This document shows, in pieces, positions 12,012 through 39,717 of a stretch of DNA of 64,000 nucleotides. This DNA is from Torymus aiolomorphi (Eukaryota; Arthropoda; Insecta; Hymenoptera; Torymidae). The translations under genes and the position numbers were made by a program. The notes below the pieces were generated by a model. That model was given only the letters and a program-made list of their open reading frames with translations, had not been told where the DNA came from and made no database searches. The DNA lies in assembly GCA_036365515.1 (NCBI GenBank), contig CM070873.1, positions 215,993,376 to 216,057,375 on the forward strand, read 5' to 3'. Numbering within the stretch: the first letter of the stretch is position 1; each line of letters starts with the position of its first letter.

Positions 12012-13459
12012 ATGATGAATTGCAAGCTGAAAAAGGTTGAACTACAGGCAGATGTATACATGGTTTGCCTCCAACATGCTTTATCCACTGAAAATTTTGA
12101 AGTAATGGGTTTACTTATTGGCGATGTACGGTTTCATCCTTATAATTCATTGATGAAATATTATATTTATTGCTAGCGCATATTTATCAATTGTTAATTA
12201 CAGAATGTTGATGGTGTTACAAATATATCAGCTGTCATAATCTTAAGACGTTCTGATAAAAAAAAAGATCGCGTAGAAATATCATCTGACCAATTACTCA
12301 AAGCAGCTACAGAAGCTGAGCGTTTAACAGAAGAACTTCAAAGAAGAATGAGAGTGGTTGGGTGGTACCATTCCCATCCACACATTACAGTTTGCCCATC
12401 GCACGTTGGTAATATTTAATACATAGATATGTTTATTAAAACTATTTTCAGTTATATCTAATCTAATAATTTTGTAGATGTAGGAACACAGGCAATGTAC
12501 CAAACTATGGATTTAAGTTTCATTGGACTAATATTTTCAGTATTCTCAGAAGATAAGGGTTCTAAAGTAAGAAAAAGAAATTTTTGATCCATACAATGTT
12601 TTCTATGAATACATATATCCCTAGCATATTTTTACTGTAGGAGCAGGAAGTATTATTGACATGTTTTCAATCTCAAGATGGAAAGTCTAAAGAAATTCCT
12701 TTAGAAATAATATATACGCCAGAAATTTCTATTAATTGTTCTAAGGTTAGTATCATAAGGAAATTGAAAATATTTTGTTGGTTTATTATCAAAAAATAAT
12801 TTTAGAAACATGTTTATTATAAGTCAAACACACTTTCTCTAAATACGTTTTTATCATTTTTTTAACAGATTCTAATCCAAAGCAAAATAACTTATCTTGT
12901 TTTATTAGTTTAGTGATATTTTCATTTTTAAATTGCATATAAAAAGAAAGTGCTTTAACTATACAAATTTGATGAACTATATATTTTATTATTGTTTTAA
13001 AATGGTTTTCATAAACTATACATAACTCCCATGGCACTGAGCTTGAAAAATATCAGAAACTAAATATTAATAATATGTGATAAACTTGAAATTATATATT
13101 TTTTATATGCAATAATAATGTTAAAAAAAATTCTTTATTTTAGACTATGACAGAATTACCAAAAATTTTAGCACAAGAAGAAGAAGATATGGCTAAAAGT
13201 TGTAGAAACCATCCAGACATTCTTGTTTCTATCCATAATAATGCAGGTAAATTATAAAATTATAAATTAAAATAGAATGATATTTTAATTGTTGATAATT
13301 TCTTTTTTAGTACAAACAAGAGCACTAGGACATGTGACTGACATAGTTACAAGACCTCTAGTGCAAACACTATACGAGAGGCTAATGTCAAATAAAATAC
13401 GAATTCATTATCTTCAAAAACAAATCAACAGTTTACAAAAGTATATTGAAAGCCAATAA
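12012..13459 (+). CDS. BRCC3: BRCC36 Lys63-specific deubiquitinase (JAMM/MPN+ metalloprotease)
   Basis: Six exons: 12012-12125, 12204-12408, 12478-12566, 12641-12745, 13144-13246 and 13311-13459, all with GT-AG introns. They join into 254 codons plus TAA. BRCC36 cleaves K63-linked ubiquitin chains in the BRCA1-A and BRISC complexes. The MPN+ signature is complete: Glu30 (in FEVMGLLIG), then the JAMM motif HSHPHITVCPSHVD with His94, His96, Ser104 and Asp107, formed across the exon 2/3 junction. Residues about 48-90 match the family (ILRRSDKKKDRVEIS, RMRVVGWYHSHPH). The protein is about 60 residues shorter than human BRCC36, mainly from a shorter N-terminal part and linker. Two adjacent ATGs occur at 12012; the first was taken. 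Its tail faces the KSR tail, with 327 bp between stop codons. Confidence 0.95.
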
Positions 13460-13786
13460 CAGTGCTGTTTAAAAAATAACACAAATATTCTATATTACTT
13501 CAAGCATTTGTTATAAGTATTTTTGGACATTTTTAATATTATTGCAATATAAAAAGTTCATTATAAATTTAAGTTAATAATTATTTTTAAAATTGACTGA
13601 TTCACTCTAATAACAACTATTTAATAATAAAAAGTTTATGAAAATTATTACATAAGTAAGAAGTCTGTGATTCTTTTAATATTATTTTTATTTTATCTTT
13701 TACGAACAAAGATCAGGCGATAACTCACACTGCTACATATATACACTACAAGAACAGCGTCGTATTTAAATAGACTTAAAGTGTAT
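13460..13786. other. Convergent 3' UTR region of BRCC36 and KSR
   Basis: The 327 bp between two convergent stop codons. On -, an AATAAA hexamer (13687-13692) lies about 95 nt past the KSR stop and is the likely KSR poly(A) signal. On +, only a variant such as aataaaaag near 13626 was seen for BRCC36. Confidence 0.6.
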
Positions 13787-30065
<16,279 letters not shown>

Positions 30066-31354
30066 CCCTCGAGGGCGCGGAGACACGGCGACGTCCCTCG
30101 CGCCGTCTCCGTCGTAGCCGTGGAGTGAGGTAGACCCTCCGCGCTCGAGCGCCGCCGCGCCTCGCTCCCGCTCGGTCTCCCCTGTCCACGAAGACTGGCC
30201 AGCCTCGACTCTGCGAGTACGACACAGCAGCACAGCGCGCGACGCGCACCTCCTCCTGTGGAGCCAGCGAGCTGCCGCTGCGGCCACTGCTACTTTATGG
30301 CCATGGTCGTCCTGGATCGCCTCGCGCTCGCAGCCGATCGCCGCCGCAGCCAAGTCCGTGCCGAGGGGCTCACAAGCGCGGCGTACACGGCCCACCTCCT
30401 CCTGCTGTATTTTGCTTCCGTTTCACTTGCGCTCACAAACGCACAGCTCAATATCACTTATCAACATTGACAACCATCTTGGCGGCCCCTTGCGGCTGCT
30501 AGTGCTCGCTGCTCTCTTGCTTATAAGTACCTCCTGCGCTCTCCCCTCTCTCTTTATTATATTCGCCCCGTCTCCCACTTTTCACTTTTCCGCCGTGCTC
30601 CTGCTCCGTCTCTTCCTCTCTCTGACGTCAGGTGTGCGCTGCAAAGGCAGGCAGGCTATCGGCCTATCACGCCCGCAGCGCAAGTACAGCAGCACCAGCA
30701 ATACTTGGTAGGGCTGGGGGATTGCGATGCCAGGCCAGCACCACCCGGCGATTCGTGAAAATAGGCTTTTCTCTCCTGCGCTCGTCACAGGTCCAGCGTC
30801 CAGCGAGATAATCGTTTCAGAACCAAACCTTACGTCACGAGACTTATTTCGCGCGCGTCCAAACAAAATACATGCATGCACGACAGGTGGATAAAAGAAC
30901 ACCTGCTCGCAATGGTCAATGTAGTCATATTTTTATCATGATGCTCATTGAAATAATTTTGCACATTTTGTAGGTAAATTTCATGTAACTAAAACTTTTG
31001 AATCGCCAATATCAGTTTTTAGTGTAATATAAATTTGATCAAAAGAAACATAAATTTGACAAGAGTAGGAAGGGGAAAAAATGATGGAAATATTATGAAA
31101 TATTCTTAGAATTTTATTGAAAGTTTTGGGCACAGATGTGTGTATTTGCAGTTTGTAAACCAATTTTTTAAATTGTTTCTGAGTGTGAAAAATATTTAAC
31201 ATAATGTATTTTTCACAGTACTACATAACTCTCACGCATTTATCCTTACAGAAAATTATATAAAATTATATCCTATGTTCATCAATCACACTCATAGTTT
31301 AACGTTACATCACTAAAATTAAAAATGTTATAGTCAACTTAGAACTATTTCTCT

Positions 31355-34300
31355 TTACGCAATACCATACAACTTTAATGTTCGATCCATGCTTGTTGAT
31401 GCAATATAATGAGCATTCTTTCCAAATCTCACACCAGTGGCAAGTGCAGTGTGGTCATTCAGTATTTTCAGTTCATTCCACATCTTGCATAAATAAATTC
31501 TAAAACATAATTAACATTATTAGCTATTAATGAAAGAATATTGGCAAATTATAACAATAATCTTTGATAAAATTTGATATTACCTGACATCAGATCCTGC
31601 AACTGCAAGATAAGTGCCACTTTGGTCAAAGCAAATATCCTTAACTTCATATGACTCATCAAGTTGTAATGTTTTAAAATTCTTTAGTTTACGCAAATCC
31701 CAAAGTTTAACACATGAATCCTCTGCAGCTGTGGCTAAGTAGTACCCATTTTCTGAAAAACTGATAGCTGTGATTGGACCTGAGTGACCTGGGAAATTAG
31801 CAACATTAGACTGTTCTTTTAAATCCCAAATTTTGACTTGTGAATCAGCTGTTCCTGTTCCAAAAATCAATCCATCAGGATGAAATTGAGCAGTTGTTAA
31901 GGGTTGACTATTTTGTCCAGCAACCTAAAATAATTCATATGTCAAATTTTTAAAGATAGATATATTAAGTACAGGTATTCCAAAAAAATATGCCGCGATT
32001 TCACGGGATAAAAATTAATATTTATTATAAATAAATATAAATAATTTATACTTTACGCTTATTCCAATACTTGTGGTAGTATAATATAAGATAATGATTG
32101 CATAGAATTATTTGTTCTTTTACCAATCGTACATTTAAAATTATACAAATTAATATATGAGGCGTTTTTCATCAAATGTCCCAGCCACAAAATTAAACAG
32201 GAAATAGCATCTTTACCTGGGACTTGAGATAAGCTTAAAAGGGATTTAACCCCATTAATGCGCAGAACGAGAAATTTGTGTACACAAGTTTCAGTGTATA
32301 CAATTCGCAATGAAAATGGGGGGGTTGTTCGAAGATGCTCTTTCAGAATCTGGCATTTATTTTGCATACAAACTTCAATTATTATTTTATTTTTTGGGTT
32401 TTTTGAAAAAGAGGACTGATTTTTTTTCGTCTTTTTTTTCAAAGTCAATTATTTTGTTGTTGCTGCTTTTCAATAATGATATATAATCATCAGGAATCGT
32501 GGTCCGAATATCTACATTTTCTGAAACTATGGTTATGAAAGCTTTTTTTGCTTTGGTTTTTGCTAAATGGCCATTTTTGTACAGCAGTGTAATAAAAAAC
32601 TTCGTGATTTTTTTACTCGAAAAGGAACAACTTTACAATAAAATTTTATGGGATAAGAAATGCTCAGAATTAGCCAAAGAACACGTATGAATTTTTTCCG
32701 AATTTTTCAGGACATTGGATTTTTCAAAAAATGGCCCAATCCAAGAAATCAAAAATGGTCCAAAAATTTCTGAAAAAAATTCACACATGTTCTTTGGCTA
32801 ATTCTAAGCATTTTTTGTTCCATAAAATTTTTTTGCAAAATGGCCATTTTGCAAAAATCAAAGCAAAAAAGCTTTCATAATCATAGTTTTAGAAAATTTT
32901 GACATTCGGACTATGATTCCTGGTGATTATACTTGTGATTATTTAAAAGCAGCAACAACAAAATAATCAACTTTGAAAAAAAAGACAAAAAAAAAAACTG
33001 AAAAAGATAAAAAAAAAAATCAGTATTTTTTTTCAAAAAACCCAAAATATAAAATAATAATTGTAGTTTTTATGCAAAATCAATGCCAGATTCTGAAAGA
33101 GCATCCTCGAAAACCCCTCATATGCGATTTTTGAAGAAAATTACTCCCATTTTCATTTTGAATCTACACTTGAACTTGCGTACACAAATTTCTCGTTTTG
33201 GGCATTTTAATGGGTTAAAAGAATTTGAAAGGATTTTTTATGAACTTTCTGATGGCGATAAGCGTTTTTCAAAATTTTCAAGATTTTACCTTAAAATTCT
33301 GAAAATAAAACTAAAATGTCTTTTCTCTCAATCATGGCCATTTTTTCATTTTTTGAAAGTATTTTTAACAGAAAGCTGAGATTTTTTACTTAAAAAGGTG
33401 AATAAAAAGTAGGACTTATTTTTTTTATTTATAAGAAAGAACATGCGGAGCAACGCGACCCTCCGAGTGTTAGTGTCAGTTGACGCCGCGCGACTGGCGC
33501 GGCCAATAATTGTAGAGGATAGATATGACTTATTTAATCTGATTTAAAATGTTTTCACATATTTATCACTTATCTTGTACATCATTTGAAAAATGCACAC
33601 ATATATTTTTGAGTATAATAATATAAAACACTTGCATTTTAGTACTTTATGACTTTTTTACTCTCATTTTTCTTGCGGCCTCTTTGACTTTTTGATTGTA
33701 TTTCTTCGACTTGATTTACGTATATCAATAAATAATTGTTAATTATTTTTTAATGACTGCATTCAACCAAAATATATTACTTTACGGATGGAGCAGATCA
33801 GCTCTTTAAAAACAAAAGTATTTTTACCAATCTTCTTGCCCATGAAAAGATTCTGGTATTCCCACTGTCTGTGTGGCATTTTTATGCTATGCTCATGGTT
33901 ATAGGGGTGCGTGCGACGATGTTAGAGCCAGATTAAAAAGAGATGTTAAGTGAGGATAATGCAGTAACGATACAAGGAACCTTGTAATATCACGCTTGTG
34001 TATCTGTTGAAGGAGTTGAAAATGAAAAATATTTCGCTTCACATACAGTGCAACATATTTGCGTAAAAAGAGTCAGGTCTGCAAGAAAAATAATAACAAA
34101 AGTAACAACTTTAACTTTTGACTAATAATAGTCAGAAAGTTAGAGAAAGCTGCAAGAAAAAGGAAAATAAAAAAAGTCACAAAGTACAAAAATGCAAGTG
34201 TTTTTATACTATTATACTCAAAAGTAAATACAAACTGAATTCTTCCAACCATCTAATAATAAAATGCTATCTTGTGCCTCCTCTTCAAGAATTGAATTAC

Positions 34301-36545
34301 AGAATTCATTGTACTGTTGATTTAAAATTGGCCCTGATAACGTTTTCCTTCTTGGAGGGGCATATTCTGGATTCAGTTTTCGAAGCAAATTGACAAAATA
34401 CTCCGATTCTACTGTTGCAAAAGGAATATTGCACCCATAAAAGAAAGTAACTAAAGCTTAGTCTACTTCATTTTTCCTATTTTTAGAGAATTAATTAATA
34501 ACTTGCCTTCGGAGCGCACCCGCGCTCCTTGATATCTTTTCTACGATTATTGGTAGCGCCAGTCAAGTATAGCGCTGGCGCTCGAAGGGTCGCGTTGCTC
34601 AGCGTGTACTTTATTATAAATAAAATCTCAGCTCTCTGTTAAAAAATACTTTTAAACGGTTAAAAAATTACCTTCATTGAGAAAAAAGCCATTTTAGTTT
34701 TATTTTCAGAATTGTAAGATCAAATCTTGAAAATTTTGAAAAACGCTTATCACCATTGGAAAATTTAAAAAAAATCCTATAAAAACGATCCACGATATTT
34801 TTCTTTCGAATCCCCTTTAAAGTATTTTAAATGCTGCGAAAATATGCTATTTCATACTTCATTTTCAGCCTGGGACATTTGACGTAAAACGCCTCGTATA
34901 TATAATAAAAATTGTTTAAAAATAAAATTTATTGTATAAACAAAACTAAAATTTACCTTATTCATTTTTTTTAAAACATAAGAACATGATATAGGACGAT
35001 GTTTTGATACTAATTTAACATTTAAAAAATATTCTCTTTATTTTTACAAATGATTAGTCAACAAAAAATTTTACATACCTTTGTTAATAATCTACCTGTG
35101 CGGATGTCAGAGAAAGCCCAATGTTGATCAAGAGATGAACTAAGTAAATAATCTCCTGTAGGATGAAGTGAAAGGCCTGTTACAGGTGCATCGTGTGCTC
35201 TCAATAAAATAGTTGTTTGACAAGTTCCAACATTCCAAACTCGAATTGTTGTGTCAGGTGAACCAGTCATAACTACATCTTCTTCGGGATGATACACTAC
35301 CTTAGTAACCTTTAATCAATAAAATTAGTTATGAGTAATAATATTTCAAATCATAATAGTAGTAAACTCTGGATTTCATTTCATTATACCTTCTTTGTAT
35401 GACCTTTCAGAACAGCAACGATTTGCTCAGTATCTTTATTAAATACTGTTGCATTTTTATCTGCTCCTCCAGTCAAGATTTTGCTTGTATCATTTGCGTG
35501 TATATCAAGTGCTAAAATTCCAGGAACACTAGCTGAATGAAGACCCTATTAAAAAGAAAAATAATTATTATATAAATTAATTAGATAAAGTGTTGAATTA
35601 TTATCACGTATGTATGTCCTACAGGATGGGAGGCAAGTGTTTGAAATGAACGAATGATATCTTGTGGTATTAAATCTTCTGGGACAGATCGACCTCTGCG
35701 TTTTCGTTCTTGTGTAAGAACTGTGGCTTTCTCTTGTAGCTTTTGAATAATATCTTCAGTGATTCCTGCTTGTTCAGTAGGCTGTGTAGCCACACCACCA
35801 GCTTCAGCAGCAATAGCCTGTAAATAAAAATTGTTTAAATGTTTTAATATTTCCTCTTAATTGTGATAGGATTTTTATCCTCTTTATTTATTTATTTTAA
35901 TTGTAAAAGGGAGATAGTGATTAGTATCAAATTGAAGCTTATAAAGACAACTTTAGTGCTATCAAAAATTTTTTATTGTGGTTAGAGCTGGGCCGAGTTC
36001 ATAGTGCCCTCTGCGCATAAGTGTGTTTGAACCTTAGAGGCTAGTATTACCTTAATTTACAATACTTACAGGTTGAGGTATAGCTGCTTGTGTGATGCCA
36101 GCTTGTGGTTTCAATGTAGCTAAAGCCTCCCGGGCAGCTGTTACTTCCTTTGTTAATCTGGCAATAACTCTACATGCTGCATCATGTTGATATAAAGCAT
36201 GTGAAAGTTCTTGACGTGCAGTTTGCAATTGTTGTCGCAAAGTAAATGTGTGTAACATAACTGCATCCCATTCATCTTGTAAAATCTTTAAAATAGCTGG
36301 TATAGATGTGGCACTCGGTGGTTTTGGTTTTGTAACTGGTTGAGCTTTTAATTTAAAATTTGTAAGTAATGAATTAATATTAAATATTAGGTTCTCGCTA
36401 GGTAAATGACCATCAGATGTAAAATTCATTGACTCAGCCTAAATTACGAAATAAACCCACCTTTGTTAGTTTTGTTTTAATATTGGTTGTTGTTAAACAT
36501 CCAACAAATAGAAAAAAATATGTTTCCATTGTAAAAATTACATCC

Positions 36546-36595
<50 letters not shown>

Positions 36596-37059
36596 TACAC
36601 ACACATACTTTGTATACATCAATCTGATGGTCAAATATCAAAGGTGTTAATTATTATACATCATTATATACCTTTGATATCAATTAACTGTTCGACCATC
36701 AGTTCTTGCCCATTAGTTGGATCAGTACCAATTTCACTTATGTATTTTTCGATTAGTCGCCTTTCAAATATTGATCCGGAGACTGTCGAGATCACCGGAT
36801 GTTCTGGCACGTCGTTGGAAACTACAATAAAAGATAAAATTCTCTTACTAATTTATATCATTATTCACTGTATCTGCAAACGTATAAGATGTATAGGTTA
36901 TGTGATGCCGGTCTTTTCAATTACTTGCATATCCAAATAATGTGAACTTGAAAAGCCAAATTTAATAATTTTATGCAAAATATTTACATCAAAACACTAA
37001 TTATTTTTGTTTCAGGACGAAAATGCAAAAATTAACTTACTTGCACAGGTGAGCGACAT
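31355..37059 (-). CDS. PRPF19: Prp19 pre-mRNA processing factor (U-box E3 ligase, WD40)
   Basis: Eight exons, high to low: 37059-37041, 36821-36672, 36344-36070, 35817-35623, 35545-35390, 35309-35079, 31924-31584, 31499-31355. The joined frame encodes 503 residues, matching the usual 503-504. Prp19 is the core of the nuclear NineTeen spliceosome complex and a ubiquitin ligase in DNA repair. Residues 1-56 begin the U-box ([22 protein letters not shown]). The tetramerising coiled coil follows ([40 protein letters not shown]). From about 214 come seven WD40 blades ([57 protein letters not shown] end). The exon 3 acceptor (AG at 36345-36346) has a weak pyrimidine tract, but the better-looking one at 36439 would cause an immediate stop. 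Intron 6 (31925-35078) is filled by a foldback element. Confidence 0.95.
32159..34897. repeat. Multi-part foldback element filling PRPF19 intron 6
   Basis: The termini are gaggcgtttttcatcaaatg-tcccagcc (32159) and ggctgggaca-tttgacgtaaaacgcctc (34870). Inside there are three inverted pairs: 32270-32700 with 32750-33200 (ttcagaatctggcattt, gttgttgctgcttttcaat, gctttttttgctttggtttt); 33240-33480 with 34560-34790 (gcgttttt-caaaattttcaa, aacagaaagctgagatttt, gcaacgcgaccctccgag); and about 33590-33660 with 34160-34225 (acacttgcattttagtactt). Frames in it are by-products. The inner segment 33700-34150 holds nothing recognised. Confidence 0.8.
36549..36594. repeat. (AC)n microsatellite in PRPF19 intron 2
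   Basis: About 20 AC units with slight interruption at the left edge, between the U-box exon and the coiled-coil exon. Confidence 0.95.
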
Positions 37060-37174
37060 CCTTGCATGCGCACTATTTCACGCTCAACTTCAAGCTCAAC
37101 GCTGCCAAATTCCAAAAAAAACATTGAGAATCATTTTTAGATTTTTATAGTTGGTAACTAAACTTATAGTATAA

Positions 37175-37416
37175 GCAAATCCACATTACGTGCCATGAGC
37201 TTTGTGCCATGAGCTTTGTGCCATACTAGAAAGAAAGTGTTGTTTGATATCTACATACTTATTACCACAGGATAAAGAGGAAGAACCTACTCTCGTATTG
37301 AACAGAGCATAGATGTCAAACATAGATAACAGTTACATAGATGTCGAACAACGCTTTCTTTCTGGTATGGCACAAAGCTCATGGCACAAAGCTCATGGCA
37401 CGTAATGTGGATTCGC
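37175..37416. mobile_element. Palindromic MITE with aatccacattacgtgcc termini
   Basis: Ends agcaaatccacattacgtgc and cgtaatgtggattcgc. Each arm has a tandem duplicate of gccatgagcttt-gt and then a gaaagaaagtgttgttt block. It starts about 115 bp upstream of the PRPF19 start codon, so it forms part of the PRPF19 promoter-side flank. The terminal aatccacatt is shared with the CAGTGAATCC MITEs (7435, 43394). Confidence 0.8.
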
Positions 37417-37500
37417 TCTATACTTTAGGCTGTGTCGCTAACCTCACGGTGCAAAAAAGGACCTACTTTGGGCACGGATAGGCGTGACAGCGGGCTTATG

Positions 37501-37868
37501 CCCTAATCACATAACCGCGTACGATCGCGTACGTCTGCGTACAACCGCGTCCGCCGTCCGACGTTAAGGAAGAATCTAGTGATTTTCGCTGTTGCCAACA
37601 GCGGCAATGTCAGTGCAATAACTGGTACTTTCGAGGAACAGACCTACGTATACGAAAGTCGGCTACTACACCAACGACAACAGACATAAACAAGCAAGCG
37701 TTACTCCGATCTACTGCACTTCGTGTGAGTAGGTCTGTTCCTCGAAAGTACTAGTTATTTCACTGACATTGCCGCTGTTGGCAACAGCGAAAATCACTAG
37801 ATTCTTCCTTAACGTCGGACGCGGTTGTACGTAGACGTACGCGATCGTACGCGGTTATGTGATTAGGG
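37501..37868. mobile_element. Palindromic MITE with ccctaatcacataaccgcg termini
   Basis: Termini ccctaatcacataaccgcg and cgcggttatgtgattaggg, then tandem cgcgtacg-type motifs, cgtccgacgttaaggaagaa, cagcggcaatgtcagtg and gaggaacagacctac, inverted in the right arm. The loop is about 80 bp (37655-37725). Confidence 0.85.
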
Positions 37869-38298
37869 CATTCGGGCAGGCAGTGTTATAAAACTCTGTA
37901 CGATACTCATGATTTAGGCTGTGTCTACAACAGAGTGACAAGCGTGATATCACGCTGGCACGGACGTTCGTGACAGCTGTGATATCAGGGAGAATGTACA
38001 TAAGCGCTGCGCTACGCTGAGCTACGCTAGAGGAAAAGATTGAGGAGAGGATTCTGTCTCTGACAGTCGTTGCGTCAAGATCGCAGTGAGCATCGTAGTA
38101 TCGCGATAGTTTTCGTTTGTGAGTGATAGTGATAGTGTATCAGCAGAAAAGAATCAGTTTGATCACCTGCCCTTCTGAGGGCAATCACACGGCTGAACAC
38201 AGTATTGTGTTATTCACCGCATCCTTCCAAACTACAAGTCCGACAACAACAGCAGCCACCAGAGAGCGGATCTCGGAGAGGTGACCTCCAAGGTCACC

Positions 38299-39717
38299 AT
38301 GTCACACTCATCGGACAAAATGGACCAATCGGAGTCCCCAGATGGCTCAACGCTACAGCACCCTAAGCGAGTGAATCCAGACAACAGCGATGACGAAGGA
38401 TTCAGCGTCGTATTATCGACCAAGAGGAAGAAGGCCATGACCTCAACAAGGGCCAGCAGCAGCACCACAACTAGCACCAGTAAGATAAACACACAACCAT
38501 TGAACCATCTAACGTGACCCTATCGAATAAAACCAAGAACTACTTTGACACACTCGCTAACGATACTGAAAAAACGGTACCAACAGGTTGCCTAAATTCA
38601 AACGACACACTGACAAACAACGAGACAGATCCTAAGACCAAAAAACAAACGATCAAGCCAGTGACAGTTAAAGTAGACGAACTCAACTACCCATATAAGA
38701 TGCTTAAGGTTGTCCTTAGGAAACTTAAGTTTCCACCGGTAGTACAAACTATCGACAGCACCCACATGTCAGTTGGGGTTAGTACACTCGACGACTACCG
38801 GTTGTTACTCAAGGGTCTTGAGGAAGCAGCCTTTCAATACTCCCTGAGACGAGCCACTGATTCCACCCGCCCCTGCGAAAATTGTAGTAAGAGGCCTCCC
38901 CTCGTACACAGAAACCAACGAAATAAAGAAAGAGCTGGCTGAAATAGGGCTAAAAGTAGAAAGCGTGGCACAGATGAAAAGAGGAAGTGGAAGAACAGCC
39001 ACGCCGCTCCCTCTTTTCCTCTTAACTTTAACTAATGATGAAAATATAAAACTCTTGAATGAAGTCAAATCGATTAATTACTTCAAAATAAAACTTGAAA
39101 AATATAACAAACCTAACAAACCTGTGCAATGCTTCAACTGCCAGGAATTTAATCATGTCTCTAAATTCTGCCACATGCTTCCCAAATGCGTTAAATGTGG
39201 AGAAATCCACAAATCAACTGAATGCAAATTAGATTTCTCGGATAAAACAAACAACCTAAAATGCGCTAACTGTGGAGGAAACCATACGGCAAACTACCAG
39301 GGATGCCCAAGATATAAAAGACAACACGATCTAATTAAAATCAGATCACAAAAACAAACGCTAAACCTACACAACAGGTAAAAATTCACGCGCCCAGACA
39401 ACAACCGCCACAAAAACAACAAACACAACAACATAATTACAACGCCAACACTAACTATGAGCGTAACTTCCTACGACTTATTAATAAACAAAACGCAAGT
39501 CCAGCTTGGACACATACAAACAAACATGATAAATAATAATGATAAAATACAATCTAAAGACGCCGAAAACCTAATGAACATTATAAACGAGGCAATCGAG
39601 TTAACACTTCAAATTACAACAGGTACACTCACACTTAAAGATGCTACAATTCAAACAGCTAATCTAATAAAACAACTTTTCTCTACAGCCCTTAATGTTA
39701 GCAATGGAGCAGGAAAA
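38299..39717 (+). pseudogene. LINE ORF1 (Gag-like, zinc knuckle), frameshifted
   Basis: The frame opens at ATG 38299 (MSHSSDKMDQSESPDGST) and shifts near 38515. It continues in a second frame to about 38870, where the phrase KIVVRGLPSYTETNE in yet another frame returns reading to the first. Three CCHC-type knuckles follow: CFNCQEFNHVSKFC, CVKCGEIHKSTEC and CANCGGNHTANYQGC (39130-39305). The C-terminal part (39382-39717) is also out of frame. ORF1 proteins of this clade bind element RNA. At least two or three indels make it non-functional. Confidence 0.8.

Noticed and set aside
36070..36429. Longer PRPF19 exon 3 starting upstream (frame through MNFTSDGHL)
   Set aside because: From the available upstream acceptor the phase is wrong and gives an immediate stop; using the 36344 start yields the normal 503-residue length and a clean join to KPKPPSATS.
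38232..39210. Antisense frames across the LINE ORF1
   Set aside because: Shadows of the LINE coding strand, which carries the zinc-knuckle motifs.
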